DNA of 64,000 nt. Origin: Olsenella sp. KGMB02461 (lineage in GTDB: Bacteria > Actinomycetota > Coriobacteriia > Coriobacteriales > Atopobiaceae). The notes beneath the pieces are model-generated. The model saw only the letters and a list, made by a program, of their open reading frames with translations. It did no database searches and was not told the origin of the DNA. Shown here in pieces: positions 42,290-49,773 of this stretch. How positions within the stretch are numbered: the first letter of the stretch is position 1; every line of letters starts with the position of its first letter. The position numbers and the translations under genes were made by a program. Location of the stretch: positions 992,001-1,056,000 of the forward strand of contig NZ_JABAHI010000008.1 of assembly GCF_012584445.1 (NCBI RefSeq), written 5' to 3'.

Positions 42290-45145
42290 GTCGCTCCCCT
42301 CACGGGGAGCGTGGGTTGAAACCTGCCACCTTCAGCCTCCACCGTCAGGGAGGCCGCCAGTCGCTCCCCTCACGGGGAGCGTGGGTTGAAACTTCTCCAC
42401 CCTGGACGTGGGCGCCGCCCTGCGAGAGTCGCTCCCCTCACGGGGAGCGTGGGTTGAAACTCGGTAATGCTCATAAATCTCTCTCCTTTGGTTGGTCGCT
42501 CCCCTCACGGGGAGCGTGGGTTGAAACTTTGGCAAGTTGGTGAAGCAGTACGACAACATGCGTCGCTCCCCTCACGGGGAGCGTGGGTTGAAACAATGAG
42601 TTATAAGTTACTCAATAGTAATAGCCTTGGTCGCTCCCCTCACGGGGAGCGTGGGTTGAAACTATCTGGGCTACTCGGACGAGGCCATCGCAAAGATCGT
42701 CGCTCCCCTCACGGGGAGCGTGGGTTGAAACCGTGAAAATCAGGTTATTATCAGGGTTCGACCTGGTCGCTCCCCTCACGGGGAGCGTGGGTTGAAACGC
42801 GTTAGCAAACCGTTAGCAAATTGGTCCATCAAAGTCGCTCCCCTCACGGGGAGCGTGGGTTGAAACGTGCCGGCAAGGTAGGCACCTCCGCAAGCCTCTA
42901 GTCGCTCCCCTCACGGGGAGCGTGGGTTGAAACGAGATCACCACCAACGGCTTTGTCAGAAATGGCATCGTCGCTCCCCTCACGGGGAGCGTGGGTTGAA
43001 ACCATAAATTGCAAGCAGATTGAGCATAATATTCAGTCGCTCCCCTCACGGGGAGCGTGGGTTGAAACGGAGTACATGGGTTATAAGGGGGCAGAATCAT
43101 TATGTCGCTCCCCTCACGGGGAGCGTGGGTTGAAACAATGGATCTACTTCCGACAATACCAGTCGCATCATCGTCGCTCCCCTCACGGGGAGCGTGGGTT
43201 GAAACTCGATGGTGAGCTCGTCGGCGGTGCCTCCGGTGGTCGCTCCCCTCACGGGGAGCGTGGGTTGAAACAACGACACATCGGGTGCCTTGTTTATCCC
43301 AGACGTCGCTCCCCTCACGGGGAGCGTGGGTTGAAACAGTGCGAGGAAGAGGCCACATCCACTCAGGGCCGCGTCGCTCCCCTCACGGGGAGCGTGGGTT
43401 GAAACATCAAGGACGGCGTGGGCTAATGGGCCCGCGCGAGGTCGCTCCCCTCACGGGGAGCGTGGGTTGAAACACGTCATGGGCATCCAAGACAGGAGCC
43501 TTGAGGGTCGCTCCCCTCACGGGGAGCGTGGGTTGAAACATCCCGCCCGCGCTGCCTGCAGTGAGGATCCAGGTCGCTCCCCTCACGGGGAGCGTGGGTT
43601 GAAACATCCCCTGTGGTGCCTAGAGTGCGCTCTATCTGTGTCGCTCCCCTCACGGGGAGCGTGGGTTGAAACATTGCCATATTGCTCTATCTATTGTATT
43701 GCTTAGTCGCTCCCCTCACGGGGAGCGTGGGTTGAAACTGCCAGGCCCACCGCCTGGACCCCATCGGCACCGTCGCTCCCCTCACGGGGAGCGTGGGTTG
43801 AAACACTAAGTCTGAGGGGATCCGTCGTTGTTTGGACGTCGCTCCCCTCACGGGGAGCGTGGGTTGAAACCATGAGAATTGGGGAGATCCTCGGACTGAC
43901 CTGGGGTCGCTCCCCTCACGGGGAGCGTGGGTTGAAACACCGACGACGGCCTCAAGCTGTCCGCCTCCACCCGTCGCTCCCCTCACGGGGAGCGTGGGTT
44001 GAAACTTTGACAGGACGAGCGGACAGCTCAAAGAGCTGTGGGTCGCTCCCCTCACGGGGAGCGTGGGTTGAAACCTTGATAGACCGATGGAACTTAGAAG
44101 CTGGTCTGGTCGCTCCCCTCACGGGGAGCGTGAGTTGAAACGCCAAAGCCGAGTCTCTGCGAAGCGTGCGCAAGGTCGCTCCCCTCACGGGGAGCGTGGG
44201 TTGAAACGATGCCCTGGATGCCAAGATCGACGAGCTCTTGGGTCGCTCCCCTCACGGGGAGCGTGGGTTGAAACTGGTTTACGGAAAACTACGGCAACCA
44301 CCAGAGTGAGTCGCTCCCCTCACGGGGAGCGTGGGTTGAAACTGTAGCCCTCCAACGTGCAGGCTCTCAACCTGCGTCGCTCCCCTCACGGGGAGCGTGG
44401 GTTGAAACGACGACGACCCCACCTATAAGCACCCCGACTGCGGTCGCTCCCCTCACGGGGAGCGTGGGTTGAAACAAGGGCACCATCGCCGCTACCCCCA
44501 AGGAGTAGGGTCGCTCCCCTCACGGGGAGCGTGGGTTGAAACAGATTCAGGCCCTGTGATGATATACGGCGCTTTTTGTCGCTCTCCTCACGGGGAGCGT
44601 GGGTTGAAACCGTTACCGTAGGTAGCACGCTCGCAGCATTAGGTCGCTCCCCTCACGGGGAGCGTGGGTTGAAACTTTTGACAGTGTCGAAGCGATTTAC
44701 GGTGAATCGGTCGCTCCCCTCACGGGGAGCGTGGGTTGAAACTTGCGGGAGAGCGGCGAGAAGGGCGATACGCAGAGTCGCTCCCCTCACGGGGAGCGTG
44801 GGTTGAAACGAGGATGATCTGAAGCTGCGCATTGGCCGCCTCGTCGCTCCCCTCACGGGGAGCGTGGGTTGAAACCGGCTTCGTCTTTGGCCACAAGGTC
44901 CAGAGTCCCTGTCGCTCCCCTCACGGGGAGCGTGGGTTGTAACTCGTATGGCTTATGTATACATCCGGTGTGCCCTTGTCGCTCCCCTCACGGGGAGCGT
45001 GGGTTGAAACCACGAGACACCTGCCTGGTGGAGACTCACCGAGACGTCGCTCCCCTCACGGGGAGCGTGGGTTGAAACTTTCGGGAGGTGAGTAAGACAT
45101 GGCGAAACTGACCGTCGCTCCCCTCACGGGAATGTGGGTTGAAGC
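42290..45145 (+). CRISPR. Type I-C CRISPR array, 43 repeats and 42 spacers
   Basis: Repeats are 33 bases, starting GTCGCTCCCC, with the palindromic stem GCTCCCC/GGGGAGC around TCAC, and ending GTGGGTTGAAAC. Spacers are 32-37 bases by my count. Units at 44109, 44578 and 44911 carry single changes and the last one (45114-45145) is degenerate with a deletion, marking the old end; the leader end is next to cas2. Spacer at 43871-43905 can be read as MRIGEILGLTW, a tyrosine-integrase motif. Spacer at 45079-45113 contains GGGAGGTG and an ATG, i.e. a phage gene start. Confidence 0.99.
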
Positions 45146-45592
45146 TTACCAGCGTTCAGGAGTTAGCGCCACGCTGGTTTGCGGCTCACGAGTAAAGCCC
45201 ACGCGCTCATGGACAACGTTGTGCGCATAGTGAGAGAGGGGGATGAGGTTCCTCACGATCATGCCGGTATGCTTGTCCAGCGCCCACTCGCTCAAGGCAT
45301 AGCCAGAAGATACGTTGGCCCTCAGCACATGGTGGACGGTGTCTGCTGGCACGTACTTGGCCGGGGCTTCGTAGAGCTCTGCGATGGACTCGCCGTGAGC
45401 TTCCTCTAATACTTTCTTTCTCAACTTGCGCCACGCAGGCGATCTGTAGAAGTCTCTAAGGCATCCATCTCTCGCCAGCATCTGTCTTAGCTCTCTTGCG
45501 AGGGCTGCATCGTAATGCGGAGCTATGGGCGGAGGGGTGCCGTAGAATCTCTCAGCCCAGATCACATCAATGGGCTTTTCGGACAAGGCCAT
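45146..45592 (-). CDS. Phage-type HNH endonuclease
   Basis: The 148-residue protein has FYRSPAWRKLRKKVLEEAHG, YVPADTVHHVLRANV and NLIPLSHYAHNVVHERVG, the order of an HNH nuclease of the kind found beside phage terminase genes (typical pattern: FYxSxxWRxLR, VHH, NLxxLCxxCHN). The usual Cys pairs of the zinc knuckle are missing, so activity is uncertain. The stop lies directly against the last degenerate CRISPR repeat. GAAGGCGG precedes the ATG. Packaging genes are absent. Confidence 0.75.
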   Translation of the reverse strand: MALSEKPIDVIWAERFYGTPPPIAPHYDAALARELRQMLARDGCLRDFYRSPAWRKLRKKVLEEAHGESIAELYEAPAKYVPADTVHHVLRANVSSGYALSEWALDKHTGMIVRNLIPLSHYAHNVVHERVGFTREPQTSVALTPERW

Positions 45593-45652
45593 CTAAAACC
45601 GCCTTCCCGTGAAACTCGACACCCTAACAATACACACTCGAACACCTGTTTT

Positions 45653-45740
45653 TTCCGCTTTTTCCATCAACTTCCGCTTTTTTGAACAACTTCCGCGATT
45701 TTGATTAAGTTTCACTTTTTTCAAAAGTTTCCGCGAAAAC
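45653..45740. repeat. Iteron-like direct repeats
   Basis: TTCCGC (or TTCAC) recurs at 45653, 45672, 45691, 45711 and 45729, every 18-20 bases, each but the last followed by a T-rich stretch (for example TTCCGCTTTTTTGAACAAC). The spacing equals about two helical turns. Iterons of plasmid origins and phage operators have this form. It lies upstream of the HNH gene. Confidence 0.65.
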
Positions 45741-46473
45741 CATCAGAAACCGCGCTTTCGGTAAACGGTATTGACATTCCTATTTTACCGTAGTCCATAT
45801 TCCCCTACCTGCGGCGACGTCCATGGGTGGGGGGGTCCGCTCCGCGCGGCCTGCCGCGCCCGCGGATTGCATCCTACATATCACGTTATTTCTGCTACCA
45901 TGCATCTTGCGGCGATTTTTAAGAAGAAAGAAAAAATTTTTTATCGATGCTTCGGAGGAAATCCTATGGCTGGGCCGCCGGTCGTTCCGGGCGTGCAAAA
46001 AATTTTCAATCAACCCGGGGGGTATATTTAATTAAACGATACCCCGGATATATTGCGATGTTATGGGCTTTTTTGCGTTTTATTCTGCGTTTTTATTTTC
46101 GCGTTGGGTGTGGTGTGCGGTGGTGTGTAAAGTGGTTTTCGTGCGTAGCGATATGTATTAACGTGCAACATGTTAATAAATGGATGGTTTTCTACATAGT
46201 TTTTGTTCTTATGGGATACTATTTTATATGTTATCGATATAGGCGATAGTTTTTATGTTGTGTATATTGTGTTGCTTATATATTCGGTGCCTAACGTTTA
46301 AGGGCATAGGGTGGCGTTAGTGCTGGTAGTGATAGGTATTTGGTTTTAGGGCTTGTTGGTTGTGGCTGGTGAGTGTGTCCATGTGCCGCCACAATGTCCA
46401 CCCATCGCCACTGATTGGCTAGATAGGCGCTCTGATCTGTGGCTATGTGCGGATGATCTAGTGAGTCTAGGCA
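45741..46473. other. AT-rich stretch without confident genes
   Basis: The composition drops sharply against the flanking genome, and no long frame looks real. It holds a TTGACA at 45772, a GC-rich palindrome near 45858 (CGCGCGGCCTGCCGCGC) and one possible micro-ORF. An inverted repeat follows (CCGGGG...CCCCGG, 46012-46046). Confidence 0.45.
45966..46031 (+). CDS. Possible 21-residue micro-ORF
   Basis: ATG with an ideal GGAGGAAATCCT site encodes MAGPPVVPGVQKIFNQPGGY plus Ile. The ribosome site is the only support; no relatives are recognised. It could be a leader peptide because an inverted repeat overlaps its stop. Confidence 0.3.
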   Translation: MAGPPVVPGVQKIFNQPGGYI

Positions 46474-46508
46474 TGAAAAAAGCCCATAGGCTCTATAGGC
46501 CCATGGGC
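46474..46508 (-). terminator. Terminator of the HTH gene
   Basis: On the minus strand AGCCCATGGGCC and AGCCTATGGGCT form a stem followed by TTTTTTC, 26 bases after the HTH gene stop. Confidence 0.8.
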
Positions 46509-46534
46509 TCATGGTTGGTGCTATGTGGTCGCTC

Positions 46535-46768
46535 CTAGTCCGGCGTTATGGTTGCTATCGGCTTCCCCCTATCGTCTAGGATGGCAAGCCGGTGCCCCGA
46601 TAACTCTAAGATCCTAGCTAGTAGGGTAGCCGATGGAGTTGCCCCATGACTCATATAAGACGAAAGGTAATTCTTAGCTTTACCTAGGCTTACAGATAGT
46701 TTTTCGTTTGTTCCGTCGTATAAATTTGCAGAGTAGCGGACAGACTCTGCACCCGTGATTTTGTCCAT
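46535..46768 (-). CDS. Small helix-turn-helix regulator, phage type
   Basis: The 77-residue product contains LGKAKNYLSSYMSHGATPSA then TLLARILELSGHRLAILD, which fits a compact Xre/Cro-like helix-turn-helix. GGAAGG lies eight bases before ATG 46768; the frame start nine codons earlier lacks one. It is transcribed away from the two micro-peptide genes at 47112-47380 and may regulate them or itself. Weak similarity only, so the target is unknown. Confidence 0.65.
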   Translation of the reverse strand: MDKITGAESVRYSANLYDGTNEKLSVSLGKAKNYLSSYMSHGATPSATLLARILELSGHRLAILDDRGKPIATITPD

Positions 46769-46795
46769 GTGGCGCCTTCCTTTGCTTTTCTTCAC

Positions 46796-47111
46796 ACTCT
46801 AGCACAATCGTTCTACCAGCGCTTTTTACCATTTACCGCCATTTTCCTACCGTTCGCGGCTAGTGGGTTGAACTGAATATCTTCAGTGCTGATTATGGAA
46901 TCAGCCGAACGGCAGATGAGCCAAACGGCAAACCAAACCCCCCAAACAAAAACGAAAGAGAGGTAGACGAAATGAACGGACCCTAGCAGATTCCAACTCT
47001 TCCTCTCCGTACCTTGAAAACCGCATAGCAAGACAGCGAACGCAAAAAAGAGCCTGACTGAATACCTATCGCAAGTAGCTGAATTTATCAGAACGACCAA
47101 GGAGCTAACAA
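46796..47111. other. Divergent intergenic region before the micro-peptide genes
   Basis: About 315 bases with no convincing gene on the plus strand beyond a MNGP micro-frame at 46971. A minus-strand hydrophobic frame here lacks a proper start. The promoters of the HTH gene and of the micro-peptides should lie here. Confidence 0.4.
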
Positions 47112-47213
47112 ATGGAAGAACTCTTCTGGTCGGTAATAGGCGGACTGGTCGCGAACTTCCTAACTAAGGCAATCGAAGCGCTTATTAAGAAGTTCGCTTC
47201 CTGGTCCAAATAG
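47112..47213 (+). CDS. Micro-peptide 1, amphipathic/membrane-active
   Basis: ATG with AAGGAG eight bases upstream encodes 33 residues: MEELFWSVIGGLVANFL, then TKAIEALIKKFASWSK. One hydrophobic helix is followed by a Lys-rich end. This resembles type I toxins, holin-like peptides or leaderless bacteriocins in form, but I recognise no family. It is clearly paralogous to the next micro-ORF. A long hairpin follows. Confidence 0.6.
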   Translation: MEELFWSVIGGLVANFLTKAIEALIKKFASWSK

Positions 47214-47220
47214 TGCCGAT

Positions 47221-47260
47221 GGCTAGGTGCTGAAGTTTTAGCAGACCAAGGCACCTAGCC
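47221..47260 (+). terminator. Hairpin after micro-peptide 1
   Basis: GGCTAGGTGC pairs perfectly with GCACCTAGCC around 20 bases. The following sequence (TTAGCTCCTTAATCTT) has only a weak T-run, so it could also be a regulatory stem. Confidence 0.6.
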
Positions 47261-47299
47261 TTAGCTCCTTAATCTTATCACCGATTAGGAGGTAGAGAA

Positions 47300-47380
47300 G
47301 TGGACTTCCCGGTGATGGTGATTGGCTTCACAATCGCGAATCTGATCACCTTAGCAATCGAAAGCAAATTCAAAATTTAG
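47300..47380 (+). CDS. Micro-peptide 2, paralogue of micro-peptide 1
   Basis: GTG with TAGGAGG seven bases upstream encodes 26 residues: MDFPVMVIGFTIANLI, then TLAIESKFKI. Aligned with micro-peptide 1 it shares VIG, AN, T, AIE and KF at equal spacing. It is a single hydrophobic helix with a charged tail. A hairpin (CCTGCCT/AGGCAGG, 47391-47417) follows. Confidence 0.6.
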   Translation: MDFPVMVIGFTIANLITLAIESKFKI

Positions 47381-47390
47381 GCGCTTTCAG

Positions 47391-47417
47391 CCTGCCTACC
47401 TGATGAGGGCAGGCAGG
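47391..47417 (+). other. Hairpin after micro-peptide 2
   Basis: CCTGCCT pairs with AGGCAGG around 13 bases. It mirrors the hairpin after micro-peptide 1 in position but not in sequence. Confidence 0.5.
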
Positions 47418-47452
47418 AATGAAGGCACCTTCAAAACGAAAGGATTAGAGAA

Positions 47453-47845
47453 ATGACTACCAAAAAAGACCAGCTAATGAATGCTATCGAGAATGAGAAG
47501 GCGCGCTCTTGTTGGAATCAAGGGGTAAAGATTCAGGCTTTGGAGATGGTGGAAGAGCTGGACGATGAAACCATCGACAAAATCGCAAATAGCAACATGA
47601 AAGAGGTAATGAGCATTCTTCGCAATGGCGCGGACAGTTGGAAGGCATATAGCTATGGCGGCTGCGCACTAATCTATGACCCGGAAATCTGCGAACGCTA
47701 CGCCACGCCATCGGAGATAAAGCGCACCTGCTGCGGAGAGAAAAAGCCCAACGCTCATGAAGAGTGGCTCGATGTTCAGGCGCGTGGATGCGCGCAGGCG
47801 GCTTATCTCATCTATCGCACGCTACGACATATCGTCTTTATCTAG
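47453..47845 (+). CDS. Mobile-element hypothetical protein
   Basis: A 130-residue product starting MTTKKDQLMNAIENEKARSC, with WKAYSYGGCALIYDPEICER and a final VQARGCAQAAYLIYRTLRHI. AAAGGA precedes the ATG. The sequence looks like the small accessory proteins of gut mobile elements and prophages; no function can be given. No membrane segments. Confidence 0.6.
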   Translation: MTTKKDQLMNAIENEKARSCWNQGVKIQALEMVEELDDETIDKIANSNMKEVMSILRNGADSWKAYSYGGCALIYDPEICERYATPSEIKRTCCGEKKPNAHEEWLDVQARGCAQAAYLIYRTLRHIVFI

Positions 47846-47938
47846 CGTTTCCAGTCAGTCCACTGTAGCCAACGCAGTGGCCTGACATGGGGACACTACC
47901 CCACTAAATCCCACTAACAACCAAAGAAAGGTACGACC

Positions 47939-48142
47939 ATGCAGACCATTGCAGCGCTTGCGCTTATGGCGGCGCTCTCTCACACACCGCCAGCCTGGAT
48001 CACTGCGCATATGTTGGCAGCGCCACCGACACCATACGCCATATTCCAGCACGACAAGGCCACTGGATCGCTACCAGACGCCACCAGGTTTGAACTGAAT
48101 GAAGCGCTGCGAGAAGCCGGAAATTGGGACATCTTCCGCTAA
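47939..48142 (+). CDS. Small mobile-element protein
   Basis: A 67-residue frame with AAAGAAAGG upstream of the ATG. The N-terminus (MQTIAALALMAALSHTPPAW) is hydrophobic and the rest (FELNEALREAGNWDIFR) is charged. Function unknown. Confidence 0.45.
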   Translation: MQTIAALALMAALSHTPPAWITAHMLAAPPTPYAIFQHDKATGSLPDATRFELNEALREAGNWDIFR

Positions 48143-48180
48143 TCAACCGTCGAAAAATCAACCAGTAGAAAGGCATCACC

Positions 48181-48559
48181 ATGAGCGCAACCATCCTCAC
48201 CACCGACACCAAGAAGACCAATCACCACCGACACCAAGAAGACCATTGAACTTGATCCTTACTATGCCGACATCGCGGGCTATGTCCATCCCTACGACAT
48301 CGACGCCGACATGTGCGCACTGATCCAGCACGACGAGGCCAAGCGCGACGATGGGGGCGTGTGGCACATGAGCGAAGAAGATGCCGACTGGTGGGTCCAG
48401 TATGCAGACATCGCGCCTGAGATTTACGAGATTGAACACCGGCTCATGAGCGAAGAAAAGCTCACATGGGATGAATTGTCAGCCATTCGGTACGACTGCG
48501 AAACTCCCGACATCCTCCAGAGCATGGACAAGTATTTAACCAAACTTCGCACGCTCTAG
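48181..48559 (+). pseudogene. Small mobile-element gene frameshifted by a 25-bp tandem duplication
   Basis: ATG 48181 (with AGAAAGG upstream) opens MSATILTTDTKKT. A direct duplication with period 25 (copies at 48197 and 48222) then shifts the frame. Downstream the original frame continues as TIELDPYYADIAGYVHPYDI and on to 48559. Removing one copy restores 117 residues. An internal ATG at 48311 could still give 82 residues. No known family. Confidence 0.7.
48197..48245 (+). repeat. 25-bp tandem duplication
   Basis: Two copies of a 24-base segment beginning TCACCACCGACACC, separated by one A. It lies inside the coding region and disrupts it. Confidence 0.9.
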
Positions 48560-48647
48560 CGTCTCTAAGCTGTCCATCATCCCGTGGTGGGCAGCCATAG
48601 GGACACTCACTAATCAATCCAACAGCACAATGAAATAAGGAGCCATC

Positions 48648-48911
48648 ATGACCCCCGACCAACTCATTGGCCAGCTCATTAACGACGCCATTAAATTCCC
48701 CTGGAGCGGGAGCGAAAACTACATCGTTGCTCACAACATGGAAACCAACGCCATTGAGCTCTATGGCCCCACTGCCACTAAAGGCTGGACCTACCTCGCT
48801 GACATTGGCATCACTCCAGAGGAAGCATCGCAAATGTCCATCACATCATGCGGAAGGCCGGAGCTTCGCAACCTTGCCACCAAGACCGCAGTGCTTTACA
48901 TCGACACGTGA
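48648..48911 (+). CDS. Small mobile-element protein, function unknown
   Basis: 87 residues beginning MTPDQLIGQLINDAIKFPWS, with AIELYGPTATKGWTYLADIG in the middle. TAAGGAG is seven bases before the ATG. A soluble small domain with no recognised family. It precedes the RelBE pair. Confidence 0.55.
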   Translation: MTPDQLIGQLINDAIKFPWSGSENYIVAHNMETNAIELYGPTATKGWTYLADIGITPEEASQMSITSCGRPELRNLATKTAVLYIDT

Positions 48912-48996
48912 GATGTCATCGCTTATAGCCACCACACTTTAACGCGCTCAATAGGGTATAGTGTGTTACATGTATTACACTAAAGGAGGCAACCAA

Positions 48997-49233
48997 ATGG
49001 CAACCATCGCAACTACAATGAGGGTACCTGATGATGTCGCCGCTCGATATGATCGGCTGGCTAAAGCCACTGGACGCACCAAAACCTTTTACATGACAAA
49101 GGCTCTCAAGGATTCTATCGACAACATGGAATACGAGTACGGGATACTTCAAGAGCTTGAGGACTACCGCTCTGGCAAGGCCGTAGCGTACAGCTCAGAA
49201 GAAATGAGGGTGCGCTGTGGCCTGGATGGTTAA
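48997..49233 (+). CDS. relB: RelB/DinJ-like antitoxin
   Basis: The N-terminus MATIATTMRVPDDVAARYDR followed by LAKATGRTKTFYMTKALKDS is a ribbon-helix-helix DNA-binding domain. The C-terminal part (SGKAVAYSSEEMRVRCGLDG) is the toxin-neutralising tail. AAAGGAGG precedes ATG 48997. It overlaps the relE start by 17 bases, as is usual. A close copy is at 52643. RelB represses its own operon with RelE. Confidence 0.88.
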   Translation: MATIATTMRVPDDVAARYDRLAKATGRTKTFYMTKALKDSIDNMEYEYGILQELEDYRSGKAVAYSSEEMRVRCGLDG

Positions 49234-49486
49234 GTATCTCCCTAAGGCCGACAAATCCCTACGCAAGATGGATAAGCAGACATCCAAGCTCATTCTCGAC
49301 CGCATGGATGAGATCGCAGCACTTAACGACCCAAGAAGCCGAGGCAAGGCACTAGAAGGAACCCTGACGGGGTTTTGGCGTTATCGTATAAACAATTATC
49401 GTGTGATATGTTCCATCGAAGATAGCGAGTTGGTCATTCTCGCGGTATCCGTTGACCATCGAAGTAAAGTTTACAAACGTCACTAA
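49217..49486 (+). CDS. relE: RelE/ParE superfamily toxin
   Basis: Full-length 89-residue product: MVKYLPKADKSLRKMDKQTS, GKALEGTLTGFWRYRINNYR and VICSIEDSELVILAVSVDHR. Arg and Lys residues fit a ribosome-dependent mRNA nuclease. The GTG at 49217 has GAGG upstream and lies inside relB. A terminator follows 10 bases after the stop. Confidence 0.9.
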   Translation: MAWMVKYLPKADKSLRKMDKQTSKLILDRMDEIAALNDPRSRGKALEGTLTGFWRYRINNYRVICSIEDSELVILAVSVDHRSKVYKRH

Positions 49487-49495
49487 ACACAAATA

Positions 49496-49530
49496 GCCCT
49501 GACTGCCACCATGACAGCCAGGGCATTTTT
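49496..49530 (+). terminator. Terminator after relBE
   Basis: GCCCTGACTG and CAGCCAGGGC pair with one mismatch around nine bases, then ATTTTT. A near copy without a T-run is at 52971. Confidence 0.88.
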
Positions 49531-49709
49531 ATGTCGAGCCATTGCCACTAATCAGTAGCACCGCCAACGCCAGCAATACAGCCATCGTAGCCAGTGCCAT
49601 CCATAATGTCCATTGCAGTGTTGCACATCTGCCGGATTGTCGTTTCTGAAACCAGGAACACCATCGCCAGCTCTTTCCAGCTGCATAAGTTCGCGCATCC
49701 CAGCCATAC

Positions 49710-49742
49710 GTCGCTCCCCTCACGGGGAGCGTGGACTGAATC
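49710..49742 (+). repeat. Orphan CRISPR repeat inside phage-derived DNA
   Basis: A 33-base unit beginning GTCGCTCCCC and ending GTGGACTGAATC matches the array consensus except for three bases near its 3' end. It lies 4.5 kb downstream of the last array repeat, with no neighbour copy. The MuF-toxin coding region starts just after it. Confidence 0.95.
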
Positions 49743-49773
49743 ATTCTATCCTCGGCCTCTTGAGACCAGCGAG

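Noticed and set aside
42184-45075. Many short frames on both strands with repeated GERGLK or GAWVET peptides
   Set aside because: They are translations of the CRISPR repeats, not proteins.
46291-46512. 73-residue minus-strand frame left of the HTH gene
   Set aside because: It overlaps the terminator of the HTH gene, lacks a ribosome site and has no recognisable content.
46861-46873. GTGGGTTGAAC, resembling the repeat 3' end
   Set aside because: Only about ten bases match and there is no palindromic part, so chance is enough, unlike the full repeat at 49710.
46813-47100. Hydrophobic 95-residue minus-strand frame opposite the micro-peptide leader
   Set aside because: It needs a TTG start without a ribosome site and covers an apparent regulatory region; no family.
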